Shown here: piece after piece, positions 50,916 to 59,923 of the stretch
How the letters are laid out: each line of letters starts with the position of its first letter
How positions within the stretch are numbered: the first letter of the stretch is position 1
Assembly: GCF_029581195.1 (NCBI RefSeq)
Contig: NZ_CP120737.1
Span: 186,001 to 250,000, forward strand
Length of the DNA: 64,000 nt
Reading direction: 5' to 3'
Origin: Solwaraspora sp. WMMD791
Lineage (GTDB): Bacteria > Actinomycetota > Actinomycetes > Mycobacteriales > Micromonosporaceae
Made by a program: the position numbers and the translations under genes
The notes under the pieces: model-generated
Database searches by the model: none
The model's input: the letters and a program-made list of their open reading frames with translations, nothing else
What the model was told of the DNA's origin: nothing

Positions 50916-53900
50916 ATGAGGCGTAGACGTGTCACGACCGTCACCGCGGCCCTGCTCGCGTGCGGGATGGTCGCGCCATCGCAACTGATCCCCAGTACGC
51001 CGGCCGTCGCCGCCGCCGCAGCCGTCGAGATCACCGTGGACGCGAGTCTCATCGCCGCTGACAACGTCAACGGCCTGACCTTCAAAGGGTTCGGCGTACT
51101 GAGCGCGAACAGCACCAGCGCGGTGCTGATGGACTACAAGGCCCAGCACCCCGAGGTGTACGCGCGGCTGCTGCGGATCCTGTTCGGTGGCGACCGTCCG
51201 ATCATGAGCCACGTCAAGATCGAGATGGGCAACGACCGGAACAACTCGACCGGCTCCGACCCGGCCACCATGCGCTGGGAGACCGAGCCGGCGAACGTGA
51301 CCCGGCACCCCGGCTTCCAACTGGCCGCCGACGCCAGGAAGGTCAACCCCGACCTCAAGGTCAGCATCCTGCGGTGGAACGCGCCAGCCTGGGCGGACAC
51401 CAACGCGAAGATCTACACCTGGTACAAGAACACCATCCTGGCGGCCCACCGCGAGTACGGCTTCATGGTCGACTACGTCAACCCCGGCGTGAACGAGCAC
51501 GCCGCCGACCTGACCTGGACCAAGCAGTACGCCCACCAGGTGCGCACCGACACCACCGGCTACGTGAGCGACGATCCCGGGCTGGCCGGATTCCGCCCCG
51601 GCGAGGCGGAGCTCTACCGCCGGATTCAGCTCGTCATCTCCGACGAGGTCGGCGTCGGCACCTTCGGCGGCGCGATGGTCAGCGACGCCGAGCTGCGTGA
51701 CGCGGTCGCGGTCGCCGGCTACCACTACAACACCGACGACGACGGGCAGCACAACTTCACCCGGCTCGCCGAGCAGTACGACAAGGAGATCTGGAACAGC
51801 GAGGCGCAGGCGACGTTCAGCAACTCGTCGTTCCGGCCGAACAACAACACGCCCGACCCGACCGTGCCGGGCACCGGCCTCGGCGGAACGGGCAGTGCGC
51901 TGGAGATGGCCAACACCATCGTCAAGGGCTTCGTCAAATCGCGGCGGACGCACTTCGTCTACCAACCCGCCATCGGCTCGTTCTTCGAGGGCGGCCAGTA
52001 CTCCTTCAAGGAACTCGTCTCCGCCCGTGACCCGTGGTCGGGTTGGCTGCACTACGACGCCGGACTGGCCGTACTGCAGCACTTCACCAGCTTCGCCCGC
52101 ACCGGCTGGGAGAACGACGCCAACACCGCCGGGATCTGGCGGGTCGTCCCGCAGGCCAGCGCCTCCACCGCCACCGGCACCAACCCGGTCGTCGGGCGCA
52201 ACGGTCAGCCCAACTACCTGACAATGGCGGCACCGGACGGGTCGGACTTCTCGACGGTGATCGTCAACGACTCCGAGTACCCACGGACCTACGAGATCAC
52301 GCCGGTCGGCTTCGACCTCGACGCCGACCCGACCCTCGCCGTCTGGCAGACCACGGCGGCCGGCGCGGGTGAGGCGTTCAATGCCCACCACAAACGGCAC
52401 GTCGCCGACGTCGCGCCAGGTGCGGCCGGTGCCTACCCGATCAACGTCGCACCCTACTCGATCGTCACCGTCACCTCGCTCGACGTCACCGACGATCCGG
52501 AGTGGACGGCCCCGCTGCCGGTCGAGGGCGAGCGTACGGTGCTCGACGCCGACCCGGCACACGGCGTGCTGTGGGCCGACGACTTCGACTACGCCGGCAG
52601 GACCGTGCCGGTGATCGGTCCGGGCGGCCTCGTCACCGGTCAGACCGAGAGCTTCATCGACTCCCGGGGCGGCGACACGGGTGCCATCCCGCTCTACACC
52701 TGGGACCGCAACGGCGCATTCGAAACGGTCCGCACCAGCGACGGGAACCACGTGCTGCGCCAGCAGCTCGACCGGGCGGCGACCGGGGTCGGCGGTGCCT
52801 GGAACAACGCCGACCCCGTCACCGGCATCGGTGATCTGCGCTGGACCAACTACCAGGCGGGCGTCGACGTGCGGTTCGACCGGGGACCGGCGTCCGACAA
52901 CTACGCGGCCGTCGGCGCCCGCTCGACCGGCGGCGGCAGCTCACACAGCCTGAGCGGTACGCCGTACGCGCTGCGGCTGGCCTCCGACGGCACCTGGCAG
53001 TTCCGCCGCGTCGGTACGACGATCTCCAGCGGGACCGTCGCCGGATTCGACGCCACCGCCTGGCACCGACTGGCGATCCGGGTCGCCGGTCACCAGATCA
53101 CCGGCTTCGTCGACGGCGACCAGGTGTTCAGCTGGACCGACGCCACGCCGTACCTGTCAGGCCGGGTCGACCTCGCCAGCGGCTTCCACCACACCCGGTT
53201 CGACAACCTGACGATCGAGCGGGTGCCGGGCCACCTGCCGTACTACCGCGAACTCCTCGACAACCTGGAGATGACGGACCTGGCCGACCCGCCGGCCAGC
53301 ATGCTCGACTACGGCGGAAGCTGGCGGCACGCCAACGGCGGCGGCATGTACGAGTACCAGCGTTCGTCGTCGACCAGCCAGGCGCCCGGTGCCACCCTCG
53401 CGTACACGTTCACCGGGTCCGGGCTCGACGTGACGGGACCCAACGACGGCAGCGCCCGGCTCGACGTCCGGGTCGACGGCGAACTCGTCGCGACGAACCT
53501 GGCGACCCGGCCGGCCACCAACTTCCAGCAGACCGTCGCCCTGCGCGGCCTGCCGTGGGGTCGGCACACCGTGACCATCGAGGTGATCGCGGGAAGGCTG
53601 GTGGTCGACGCCGTCGGTGTCCTCGGCGCGCCCCCCGCCGAGCCGGCGGCGACCGCGGCGGTCGGCCAGGCGTTGGCGGCCGCCTCGCGGATCGAGCGCA
53701 CCGCCGACTTCACCGACCAGGACTGGGCGCTGCTGCAGACCACCATCGCGATGGCCGGTCGGGCGTTGGCCGACCCGGTGGGCTACCGCCTCGACGCCGA
53801 GGGCGCCGGGCAACTCGTCTCCCGGCTCCAGGCGGCCAGCTACCCGCTGGCCAACCGGGTGGCCGCACTTCCGCAGGTGTGGCGGGCGACGTACCTCGGC

Positions 53901-55172
53901 CAGGCGCCGGGTGACCTACCGGCGACGCTGCCCGCCAGGCTGACCGACGGCAGCACCAGGGACCTGGCGGTGACCTGGGATCTCGCCGGACTCGACGTCA
54001 GCCGGCCCTGGACGACGGTCGCGGTCCGGGGCAGCCACGGTGCCGCCACCACGACGGCCTGGGTCGAGGTCGTGCCGAGAGGGTTGCGCTACTTCGCCGA
54101 CGTCAACGGCACCGCCGCCGGCACGCTGGGGTACGACTCGCCGGCCCACGCGGCCGTCGCCGAGCTGCTGGGTGACGACCTGCTCAACGCCGTACCCGAT
54201 CAGGTGTTCGACGGCGGCGCGACCTGGGGCCTCGGGGCGCACAACGCCGCCGGCGTCCGCGACATCCAGTACAAGGGGATCGTCGCCGGCGACTACAGCA
54301 AGACCACCACCACCGGCGTGTTCACGGCCAACCAGGTGGGGGCGACCCTCAGCTACACCTTCGACCTGCCGGCGGGCCGCCACGCGATCGTCGCGGGCAG
54401 CCACTCCTGGTGGCCCGGCAACAGCCGCAGCTACGACGTCCTGTTGGACTACGACGGCAGCGCCCACCGGGTCGACTCGCAGGTCACCCTCGATTCCGCC
54501 ACCCCGTCGCGGGTGTCGAGCTACGACATCGACCTGGCCGCCGATGGACCGGTGACGATCCGGCTGCGGGCGACCACCAACCAGTCGCCGATGCTGTCGT
54601 GGGCCGCCGCCGTCGAAGGTGTCCACTCCGTGTCGTACGACCTCAACGGCGGCATCGGGACGGTGCCCGAGACCCGCAGCGGACTACTGTGGTCCGACGC
54701 CGGCCTGGACGTGCCGGGGACCGGTCTGCACCGGCCGGCGTTCGCGTTCGCCGGCTGGAACACCGCGCCCGACGGCACTGGCACCGCGGTCACCCCCACG
54801 ACCGCCGTCTCGGCGCTGGCGCAGAACGCGGCGACGCTCTATGCGCAGTGGGCGCCGGCCGTACCTGCCTGGGAGGCGTCGCAGGTCTACACCGAAGGCG
54901 ACCTGGTGCACCACGCAGGCCGGGCCTACCAGGCCCAGTGGTGGACGAGGAACCAGACACCGGGCAGCGCGGCGTGGGGCGCCTGGGCCGAACTCGGCGC
55001 TCACCGGCACTGTGCCGGCGGGTTCCATCCGGAATGGACGTCGTCGTGGATCTACACCGGTGGCGAGACCGTCGTGCATGCGGGGCAGCTGTGGACCGCG
55101 CGGTGGTGGACCCGCAACCAGCAACCCGCCGCCTCTGCGGGGAGTCCCTGGACGCGGGTCGGCGGCTGCTGA
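50916..55172 (+). CDS. Secreted multidomain GH59 (galactocerebrosidase-like) glycosidase
   Basis: A 1418-residue exported enzyme. Signal peptide to about 36; GH59 barrel about 45-340 (LTFKGFGVLSANSTSAVL, KIEMGNDRNNSTGSDPATMRW) with acid/base candidate Glu194 (NPGVNEHA) and nucleophile candidate Glu296 (EIWNSEAQ). A beta-sandwich follows (about 345-530), then a LamG-like domain (about 545-780), galactose-binding-like domain (about 785-890), a Big-type Ig domain (about 990-1050), a second binding domain (1055-1245), an InlB-type repeat (about 1246-1317, SYDLNGG...AGWNTAPDGTG) and two CBM5/12 chitin-binding modules (about 1322-1415, WWTRNQ twice). GAGGGGG precedes ATG 50916. GH59 acts on beta-galactosides; the extra modules suggest polymeric or cell-surface substrates. 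Confidence 0.85.
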   Translation: MRRRRVTTVTAALLACGMVAPSQLIPSTPAVAAAAAVEITVDASLIAADNVNGLTFKGFGVLSANSTSAVLMDYKAQHPEVYARLLRILFGGDRPIMSHVKIEMGNDRNNSTGSDPATMRWETEPANVTRHPGFQLAADARKVNPDLKVSILRWNAPAWADTNAKIYTWYKNTILAAHREYGFMVDYVNPGVNEHAADLTWTKQYAHQVRTDTTGYVSDDPGLAGFRPGEAELYRRIQLVISDEVGVGTFGGAMVSDAELRDAVAVAGYHYNTDDDGQHNFTRLAEQYDKEIWNSEAQATFSNSSFRPNNNTPDPTVPGTGLGGTGSALEMANTIVKGFVKSRRTHFVYQPAIGSFFEGGQYSFKELVSARDPWSGWLHYDAGLAVLQHFTSFARTGWENDANTAGIWRVVPQASASTATGTNPVVGRNGQPNYLTMAAPDGSDFSTVIVNDSEYPRTYEITPVGFDLDADPTLAVWQTTAAGAGEAFNAHHKRHVADVAPGAAGAYPINVAPYSIVTVTSLDVTDDPEWTAPLPVEGERTVLDADPAHGVLWADDFDYAGRTVPVIGPGGLVTGQTESFIDSRGGDTGAIPLYTWDRNGAFETVRTSDGNHVLRQQLDRAATGVGGAWNNADPVTGIGDLRWTNYQAGVDVRFDRGPASDNYAAVGARSTGGGSSHSLSGTPYALRLASDGTWQFRRVGTTISSGTVAGFDATAWHRLAIRVAGHQITGFVDGDQVFSWTDATPYLSGRVDLASGFHHTRFDNLTIERVPGHLPYYRELLDNLEMTDLADPPASMLDYGGSWRHANGGGMYEYQRSSSTSQAPGATLAYTFTGSGLDVTGPNDGSARLDVRVDGELVATNLATRPATNFQQTVALRGLPWGRHTVTIEVIAGRLVVDAVGVLGAPPAEPAATAAVGQALAAASRIERTADFTDQDWALLQTTIAMAGRALADPVGYRLDAEGAGQLVSRLQAASYPLANRVAALPQVWRATYLGQAPGDLPATLPARLTDGSTRDLAVTWDLAGLDVSRPWTTVAVRGSHGAATTTAWVEVVPRGLRYFADVNGTAAGTLGYDSPAHAAVAELLGDDLLNAVPDQVFDGGATWGLGAHNAAGVRDIQYKGIVAGDYSKTTTTGVFTANQVGATLSYTFDLPAGRHAIVAGSHSWWPGNSRSYDVLLDYDGSAHRVDSQVTLDSATPSRVSSYDIDLAADGPVTIRLRATTNQSPMLSWAAAVEGVHSVSYDLNGGIGTVPETRSGLLWSDAGLDVPGTGLHRPAFAFAGWNTAPDGTGTAVTPTTAVSALAQNAATLYAQWAPAVPAWEASQVYTEGDLVHHAGRAYQAQWWTRNQTPGSAAWGAWAELGAHRHCAGGFHPEWTSSWIYTGGETVVHAGQLWTARWWTRNQQPAASAGSPWTRVGGC

Positions 55173-55259
55173 CGTCGCCCCGCCGCGCCGTCGACCCCCC
55201 GCTGCCCCGTCGCCACCCCGCTCCGCGCGTCGGTCCTGGCGGACCGGTACTGCGGCATA

Positions 55260-55303
55260 GCAGTATTCCTCTGAGGAATGAATATTCCTCAGAGGAATAC
55301 TGC
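55260..55303. promoter_or_regulatory. 44-nt double palindrome before the MBL gene
   Basis: Two 20-bp arms (55260-55279, 55284-55303) are perfect inverted copies around a 4-nt loop. Each arm contains its own perfect 15-bp palindrome, ATTCCTC-T-GAGGAAT at 55265-55279 and ATTCCTC-A-GAGGAAT at 55284-55298, 19 bp centre to centre. It may be a tandem operator for the MBL gene (86 bp downstream) or a terminator for the GH59 gene. The AT-rich content stands out. Confidence 0.75.
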
Positions 55304-55388
55304 CCGGACCGGTATCCCGATGGTTCCGGTCGCGCGTAGTAATGGTTCCGACACCCAGCGCCGTCGGTCGACCCTTTGGAGAGGCACA

Positions 55389-56219
55389 GTGAAGGTTCAC
55401 CACCTCAACTGCGGAACCATGCGACTGCCCGCCGCGCCGCTGGTGTGTCATGTGCTGCTCGTCGAGACCGACAACGGGCTGGTCCTCGTCGACACCGGCC
55501 ACGGACTCGACGACATCTCCAGCCCGGGGCGCCGCATCGGGCCGGCGCGGTGGGTCGTACGGCCCGTACTCGACCCCGACGAGACGGCCGCGCGGCAGGT
55601 CGAGCGCCTCGGCCTACGGCGTGACGACGTACGGCACATCGTCGTCACCCACTTCGACGCCGACCACATCGGCGGCCTCTCCGATTTTCCGCACGCGACC
55701 GTGCACACCACCGCCGACGAGGTACTCGGGGCCCTGACCCCGCCGACCTCACGCGAGCGGCGTCGATTCCGGCCCGCCCAGTGGGCGTACGGTCCACGCA
55801 TCGTCGAACACGGCGCGACGGGCGAGCCATGGCGGGGATTCGCCGCAGCGAAGCCCCTGGACGAGATCGCGCCCGGGATCGTCCTGATTCCCCTGCCCGG
55901 TCACACCCGGGGCCACGCCTGCGTCGCGGTCGACACGGGCGACCGCTGGCTGCTCCACGCCGGAGACGCCTTCTACCACCCGGGCAGCATCGACGGGCAT
56001 GGCGGCGTGCCGTTCGCCCTGCGGGCGCTGGAGACCCTCATCGCGTACGACCGGGTGCGGGTGCGCGACAACCATGCCCGCCTCGCGGACCTGCGGTCCC
56101 GCGCGGACCCGGACCTGACGATCTTCTCCGCCCACGACCCGGTGGCGTTCGCGCAGCTCAGCGCCGGCGCAGCGCCGCGTCGAGGTGGTCGAGATGGTGG
56201 GCGACCGGGCCGACGGTGA
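55389..56219 (+). CDS. MBL-fold metallohydrolase
   Basis: A 276-residue metallo-beta-lactamase-fold hydrolase. The metal motif is [11 protein letters not shown] (about 82-92), i.e. H-x-D-x-D-H instead of H-x-H-x-D-H; later ligands are His in [12 protein letters not shown] and Asp in [12 protein letters not shown], and a C-terminal His in FSAHDPVAF. It resembles lactonase/quorum-quenching type proteins but the substrate is not readable. GTG 55389 follows GGAGAGG, and the family N-terminus ([14 protein letters not shown]) begins there. Its last 62 bp overlap the convergent SARP-like gene and encode a low-complexity Arg/Gly tail, which could be the result of a lost stop codon. Confidence 0.82.
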   Translation: MKVHHLNCGTMRLPAAPLVCHVLLVETDNGLVLVDTGHGLDDISSPGRRIGPARWVVRPVLDPDETAARQVERLGLRRDDVRHIVVTHFDADHIGGLSDFPHATVHTTADEVLGALTPPTSRERRRFRPAQWAYGPRIVEHGATGEPWRGFAAAKPLDEIAPGIVLIPLPGHTRGHACVAVDTGDRWLLHAGDAFYHPGSIDGHGGVPFALRALETLIAYDRVRVRDNHARLADLRSRADPDLTIFSAHDPVAFAQLSAGAAPRRGGRDGGRPGRR

Positions 56220-58116
56220 GCATGCCGCTGCCGGCCCCGGCCAGCTCCCCGGCGGCCGGTGCGAGCGCGCTGCGGGCGCGGCGCATCACCGTACGGTCGC
56301 CGAGCGCGATCGCGGCCCGGGCGGTGAGGCACCACAGGGCCTCGAACAGCAGGTCGCGTGGCGGTTCCGGGGTCTGCCGCAGCGCGGTCGCGGCGTCGGC
56401 CGCACGCCCTGCGGCCAGCAGGACGAGCGGGCGCGCCCACGGCCCGTAAGGCCCCCGGTCGGTGTCGTCGTCGACACCGACCGGGTCGTCGCGCCAGACC
56501 CGCAGGCACAGCAACGCCAACGGGAGCAGGCCCCGCTCGACGCCGGGCATGCCGGCGGTGGCGAGCAGCGCCGCCGCGTCCCGGTAGGCGGCCTCGACGG
56601 TGGCCGCCGCCGACCCGGTCGCGGCCAGCCGCAGCGCCCGGTACCACCGGGTGAACACGCCGACGAGCGGACGGTCGTGCCGCTGCGCGAGCCGGTCCGC
56701 CGCGCAGGCGTGCGCGTCACCGGCGGCGAAATCCGCGAGTGCGCCACTGGCCTGCATCCGGACGAGGTGACCGAGGATCTCGTAGGACGCCAGACCGTGC
56801 CGGGCGCCGACCGCGACCAACTCGGCACCGATCCCGTCGCGCTCGGATGCCAGACCGGCCCGGTGGAAGGTCTGCATGAACACACCATTGAGCGCGAACG
56901 CCAGCAGGCCCGGGTCACCCAGTTGGCGGGCGATCCGTTCCGCCTCGCGGGCCGCCTGCGGCCCCCGGGATCCGCCCACGCCACGCGACTCCACCGCGAC
57001 CGTGGCCAGCAGCCGGGCCCGGGTGGCGTCGGACAGGCCGGGACCGGCCGTGGCCAGGGCCCGTTCGGCCGCCGCGACGATCTGCGCCGCCTGCGCCGGG
57101 TCGTCCGACCGAGGCCAGATCGCCGGTACGTCGTACCCGCCGATCACCTGGCCGGTGAGCTCGGGATCGGCCAGCTGCTCAGCCACGACGATGGCCGTCA
57201 TCCGCTGCCGTCGCGCCGCTTCGAGGCCGCCGGCCCCGGTCACGGCGAGACTGCGCAGCAGGCCGACCGTTGATTCCAGCCGGGACCCGGAGCTGACCGG
57301 CACCGCCCGGTCGTACGCCGCCGCAGCCTGGGCCCAGAGCCGGTGCGCTCCGGCTGTCCGCTCCTCGACCTGCCCGCTCTGGCGCAGCATGTCGGCCTCC
57401 AGCTGCCGCAGACGCGGGCCAGGATCGACGCCGAGCTGCTCCGACAGCAGGTCGCGGGCCCGGCGGAGGACCGCGAGCGCGTCGCCCTGGCGGCCCGCCC
57501 GGTACAGCGCCAGCGCCAGCAGCCGCCACGCCTCCTCCCGCCACGGATGCCCGGCCACGTGGGCGTCGAGATCCGGTACGGCCTCGGCGGCCCGCCCGAG
57601 CTCCAGCAGCGCTGCGGCCCGCTGCTCGACCGCGTCGAGCCGGAGCTGGTCGAGGCGGGACCGTTCGACCCGCGCCCACGGTTCGTCGAATCCGGCGTAC
57701 GCGGGCCCGCGCCACCAGCCCAGCGCGCGGTCGAGCAGGTCGAGCGCCACGTGCGGAGCGGCCGTGGCCGCAGCCGCGACCGTGTCGCCGAACCGCCAGG
57801 CGTCGACGGAGTCCGGCGGCGGCCGCAGCGCGTACCCGGGGCCCTCGGTGACCAGCAGCCGGGCGGGCTGACGGGGTGGCCGGTGCGGCTCCAGGGCGCG
57901 CCGCAGCGCCGCCACGAAGGTACGCACCGCGCTCACCGTGCCCGCTGCGGGCTCCGGCCACAGGTCGTCGACGAGGCGGTCGACCGGCACGACCCGACCC
58001 CGGGCGACGACGAGCCGGGCCAGCACCGCCCGGTGCTTCGGCCCTTTCAGGTCGATCGGCGTGCCGACGTCGTCCCAGGCCGTCACCGGCCCCAGAACAC
58101 CGAAACTGACCTGCAC
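56158..58116 (-). CDS. Large SARP-like regulator with helical C-terminal domain
   Basis: A 652-residue regulator. Residues 1-95 form an OmpR-type winged helix ([51 protein letters not shown] in order). Residues about 100-245 are the activation domain ([48 protein letters not shown]). The remaining 400 residues are alpha-helical repeat (TPR-like) without an NB-ARC ATPase, so it is a medium-size SARP. It is divergent from the alpha/beta hydrolase gene, with heptamer repeats between them. Confidence 0.85.
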   Translation of the reverse strand: MQVSFGVLGPVTAWDDVGTPIDLKGPKHRAVLARLVVARGRVVPVDRLVDDLWPEPAAGTVSAVRTFVAALRRALEPHRPPRQPARLLVTEGPGYALRPPPDSVDAWRFGDTVAAAATAAPHVALDLLDRALGWWRGPAYAGFDEPWARVERSRLDQLRLDAVEQRAAALLELGRAAEAVPDLDAHVAGHPWREEAWRLLALALYRAGRQGDALAVLRRARDLLSEQLGVDPGPRLRQLEADMLRQSGQVEERTAGAHRLWAQAAAAYDRAVPVSSGSRLESTVGLLRSLAVTGAGGLEAARRQRMTAIVVAEQLADPELTGQVIGGYDVPAIWPRSDDPAQAAQIVAAAERALATAGPGLSDATRARLLATVAVESRGVGGSRGPQAAREAERIARQLGDPGLLAFALNGVFMQTFHRAGLASERDGIGAELVAVGARHGLASYEILGHLVRMQASGALADFAAGDAHACAADRLAQRHDRPLVGVFTRWYRALRLAATGSAAATVEAAYRDAAALLATAGMPGVERGLLPLALLCLRVWRDDPVGVDDDTDRGPYGPWARPLVLLAAGRAADAATALRQTPEPPRDLLFEALWCLTARAAIALGDRTVMRRARSALAPAAGELAGAGSGMLTVGPVAHHLDHLDAALRRR

Positions 58117-58158
58117 CGACCGGACCGCCCTTCTGCGCCTGCGGTCAACGTAGCGCGC

Positions 58159-58208
58159 TCATCGGTTGCTCATCGGCGGCCGGCACGCTGGCCTGGTCCA
58201 CCGATGAG
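58159..58208. promoter_or_regulatory. Heptamer repeats between the SARP-like and hydrolase genes
   Basis: TCATCGG occurs at 58159-58165 and 58170-58176, exactly 11 bp apart (within 9-bp identical GCTCATCGG blocks), with an inverted copy CCGATGAG at 58201-58208. The 11-bp period is that of SARP binding sites. Candidate operator for the divergent hydrolase gene. Confidence 0.45.
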
Positions 58209-58222
58209 GAGAAGGGGCCGTC

Positions 58223-59101
58223 GTGACTGTTGTCATTCCTGAATTCGACTACCAGCGTGTCGCGGTCGCCGACGACGTGACACTGAACGTCGCGGTCGGC
58301 GGTACGGGCAGCCCGATCGTGCTGCTGCACGGTTTTCCGCAGACCCACGTGATGTGGCGGCACGTCGCCGTCGACCTGGCCGGCGACCACACCGTGATCG
58401 TGCCCGACCTGCGCGGCTACGGTGCCAGCGACAAGCCCGAGGCGGTCGACCGCGCCACGTACGCCAAGCGGACCATGGCCGCCGACGTCGTCGCGCTCGC
58501 CGGTGCACTCGGCCACGAACGGTTCGCCCTGGCCGGACACGATCGCGGTGCCCTGGTCGCCATCCGGGCCGGCCTGGACCACCCCACCCGGATCAGCCAC
58601 CTCGCCTCGCTCGACGTGCTGCCGACCCTGGACATGTGGGACGTGCTGCACGGCTCCACCGCCGCGGTCGCGTTCCACCTGTACCTGATGGCCCAGCCGC
58701 CCGGCCTGCCCGAGGAGATGATCAGCGCCAGCGCGGACGCCTTCTTCGGCTACTTTCTCGACCTGTGGGTCCGCGACCCGCAGGCCATTGCCGCCGACGT
58801 ACGGGCGGAGTACCTGCGGGCCTCGCGCGAGGCGGTCGCCTCGATCGTCGCCGACTACCGCGCCTCAGCCGACATCGACATCGAGCACGACCGGGTCGAC
58901 CGGGCGGCCGGCAACCGACTGACCATGCCGGTCACCGTCGTGCAGCAGGACTGGGGTGCCGCACTGGGGTTCGACGCGGCGGCGCTGTGGCGTACCTGGG
59001 CCGACGACCTGACGCACCGCACCACCTCGGCGGGCCACTTCATGGCAGAGGAGGCACCGGACGAGATCATCATGGTGCTGCGCAGCATGCTCACCCGGTG
59101 A
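58223..59101 (+). CDS. Alpha/beta hydrolase, haloacetate-dehalogenase-like
   Basis: A 292-residue alpha/beta hydrolase. LLHGFPQTHVMWRHVA forms the oxyanion hole, PDLRGYGASDKP follows, and the nucleophile elbow is GHDRGALVA with Asp (about 108), so it belongs to the Asp-nucleophile group (haloacetate dehalogenase or epoxide hydrolase). The catalytic His is in SAGHFMAEEAPD near the C-terminus. GTG 58223 follows GAGGAGAAGGGG. Natural substrate unknown; a SARP-type site upstream suggests a link to secondary metabolism. Confidence 0.85.
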   Translation: MTVVIPEFDYQRVAVADDVTLNVAVGGTGSPIVLLHGFPQTHVMWRHVAVDLAGDHTVIVPDLRGYGASDKPEAVDRATYAKRTMAADVVALAGALGHERFALAGHDRGALVAIRAGLDHPTRISHLASLDVLPTLDMWDVLHGSTAAVAFHLYLMAQPPGLPEEMISASADAFFGYFLDLWVRDPQAIAADVRAEYLRASREAVASIVADYRASADIDIEHDRVDRAAGNRLTMPVTVVQQDWGAALGFDAAALWRTWADDLTHRTTSAGHFMAEEAPDEIIMVLRSMLTR

Positions 59102-59153
59102 CCAACAGTCCGCCGCCTCCCGACGGACTGCCATATCAAGGTAAGGTGTTTGT

Positions 59154-59420
59154 ATGGCGATGAAGAAGGTGACGGTCACTCTGCCGGAGGAACTGGTGGA
59201 GGCGCTGGGGGCAGCTGCCCGGGAGGACGCTGTCCCGCTGTCGCGGTTGGTGGCAAGCGCGGCGGAACGCGAGCTTCGTCGCCGGGTGGGTCGTCGCCTG
59301 GTCGCCGACTGGCAGGCTGAGCATGGCGCCTTCAGCCCCGAGGAGCTTGCCGCAGCGCGGGCGGAAATGGCGAACGCCGACGCCCAGATGTTCGGCGTGT
59401 CCGGGACTGCGGCGGCGTGA
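59154..59420 (+). CDS. vapB: VapB-type antitoxin, ribbon-helix-helix
   Basis: An 88-residue antitoxin. The N-terminus MAMKKVTVTLPEELVEALGAAAREDAVPLSRLVASAAE is a MetJ/Arc/CopG ribbon-helix-helix, the strand KVTVTLPE followed by two helices. The C-terminal part, WQAEHGAFSPEELAAARAEMANAD, should bind the toxin. ATG 59154 has AAGG 7 nt upstream; the second ATG (59160) is an alternative. TAAGGT at 59142-59147 could serve as -10. Coupled to the toxin by a 4-nt overlap. Confidence 0.85.
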   Translation: MAMKKVTVTLPEELVEALGAAAREDAVPLSRLVASAAERELRRRVGRRLVADWQAEHGAFSPEELAAARAEMANADAQMFGVSGTAAA

Positions 59421-59809
59421 GTTTCCCGTATGTCTACGACACCGGCGTGCTGCTCGCGGTGGAGCGCAACGACCGACGAATGTGGGCGATTCACCACTTG
59501 GCGCTGGAGGAGGGGCGGCGTGTGATCGTTCCCTCGGTCGTCGTGGCACAGGCCTGGCGCGACCCTCGGCGACAGGCCCAACTCGGCCGGTTCCTGCACA
59601 GCTGCGAGGTGGTCCAGCTGGGGTTCGAAACGGCGAAGTCCGCGGGCCAGCTGTGCGGTAGGGCACGCACCGCGGACATCGTCGATGCGACCGTGGTGAC
59701 AGTCGCCCTTGCCTGCGGTGCAATCGTGTTCACCAGCGACCCGGACGATGTCACCGAGTTGGCAGCCGCGTCCGAGGTCAAGCCAGGGCTGGTCGTCCGC
59801 CGGGTCTGA
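59417..59809 (+). CDS. vapC: PIN-domain toxin, VapC family
   Basis: A 130-residue PIN-domain RNase. Acidic residues Asp8 (VYDTGVLL), Asp87/Asp90 (TADIVDATVV) and Asp108 (FTSDPDDV) mark the active site; where many VapCs have Glu (about 45) this one has Gln (VVVAQAWRD), usual for this actinobacterial subgroup with the RRQAQLGRFL helix. GTG 59417 overlaps the antitoxin stop. Neutralised by VapB, it would cleave tRNA or rRNA when free. Confidence 0.85.
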   Translation: MSFPYVYDTGVLLAVERNDRRMWAIHHLALEEGRRVIVPSVVVAQAWRDPRRQAQLGRFLHSCEVVQLGFETAKSAGQLCGRARTADIVDATVVTVALACGAIVFTSDPDDVTELAAASEVKPGLVVRRV

Positions 59810-59923
59810 TCGGCTGACCACCTGGCGCGGACGTGACGTGGGTACGCCCGTACCGCTGGGGTCGGGCGGCGGCAGGGGGCCGCCGGCCCGGCCCGAGGAC
59901 GGCCGGGCCGGGCCAGCGGTGCT

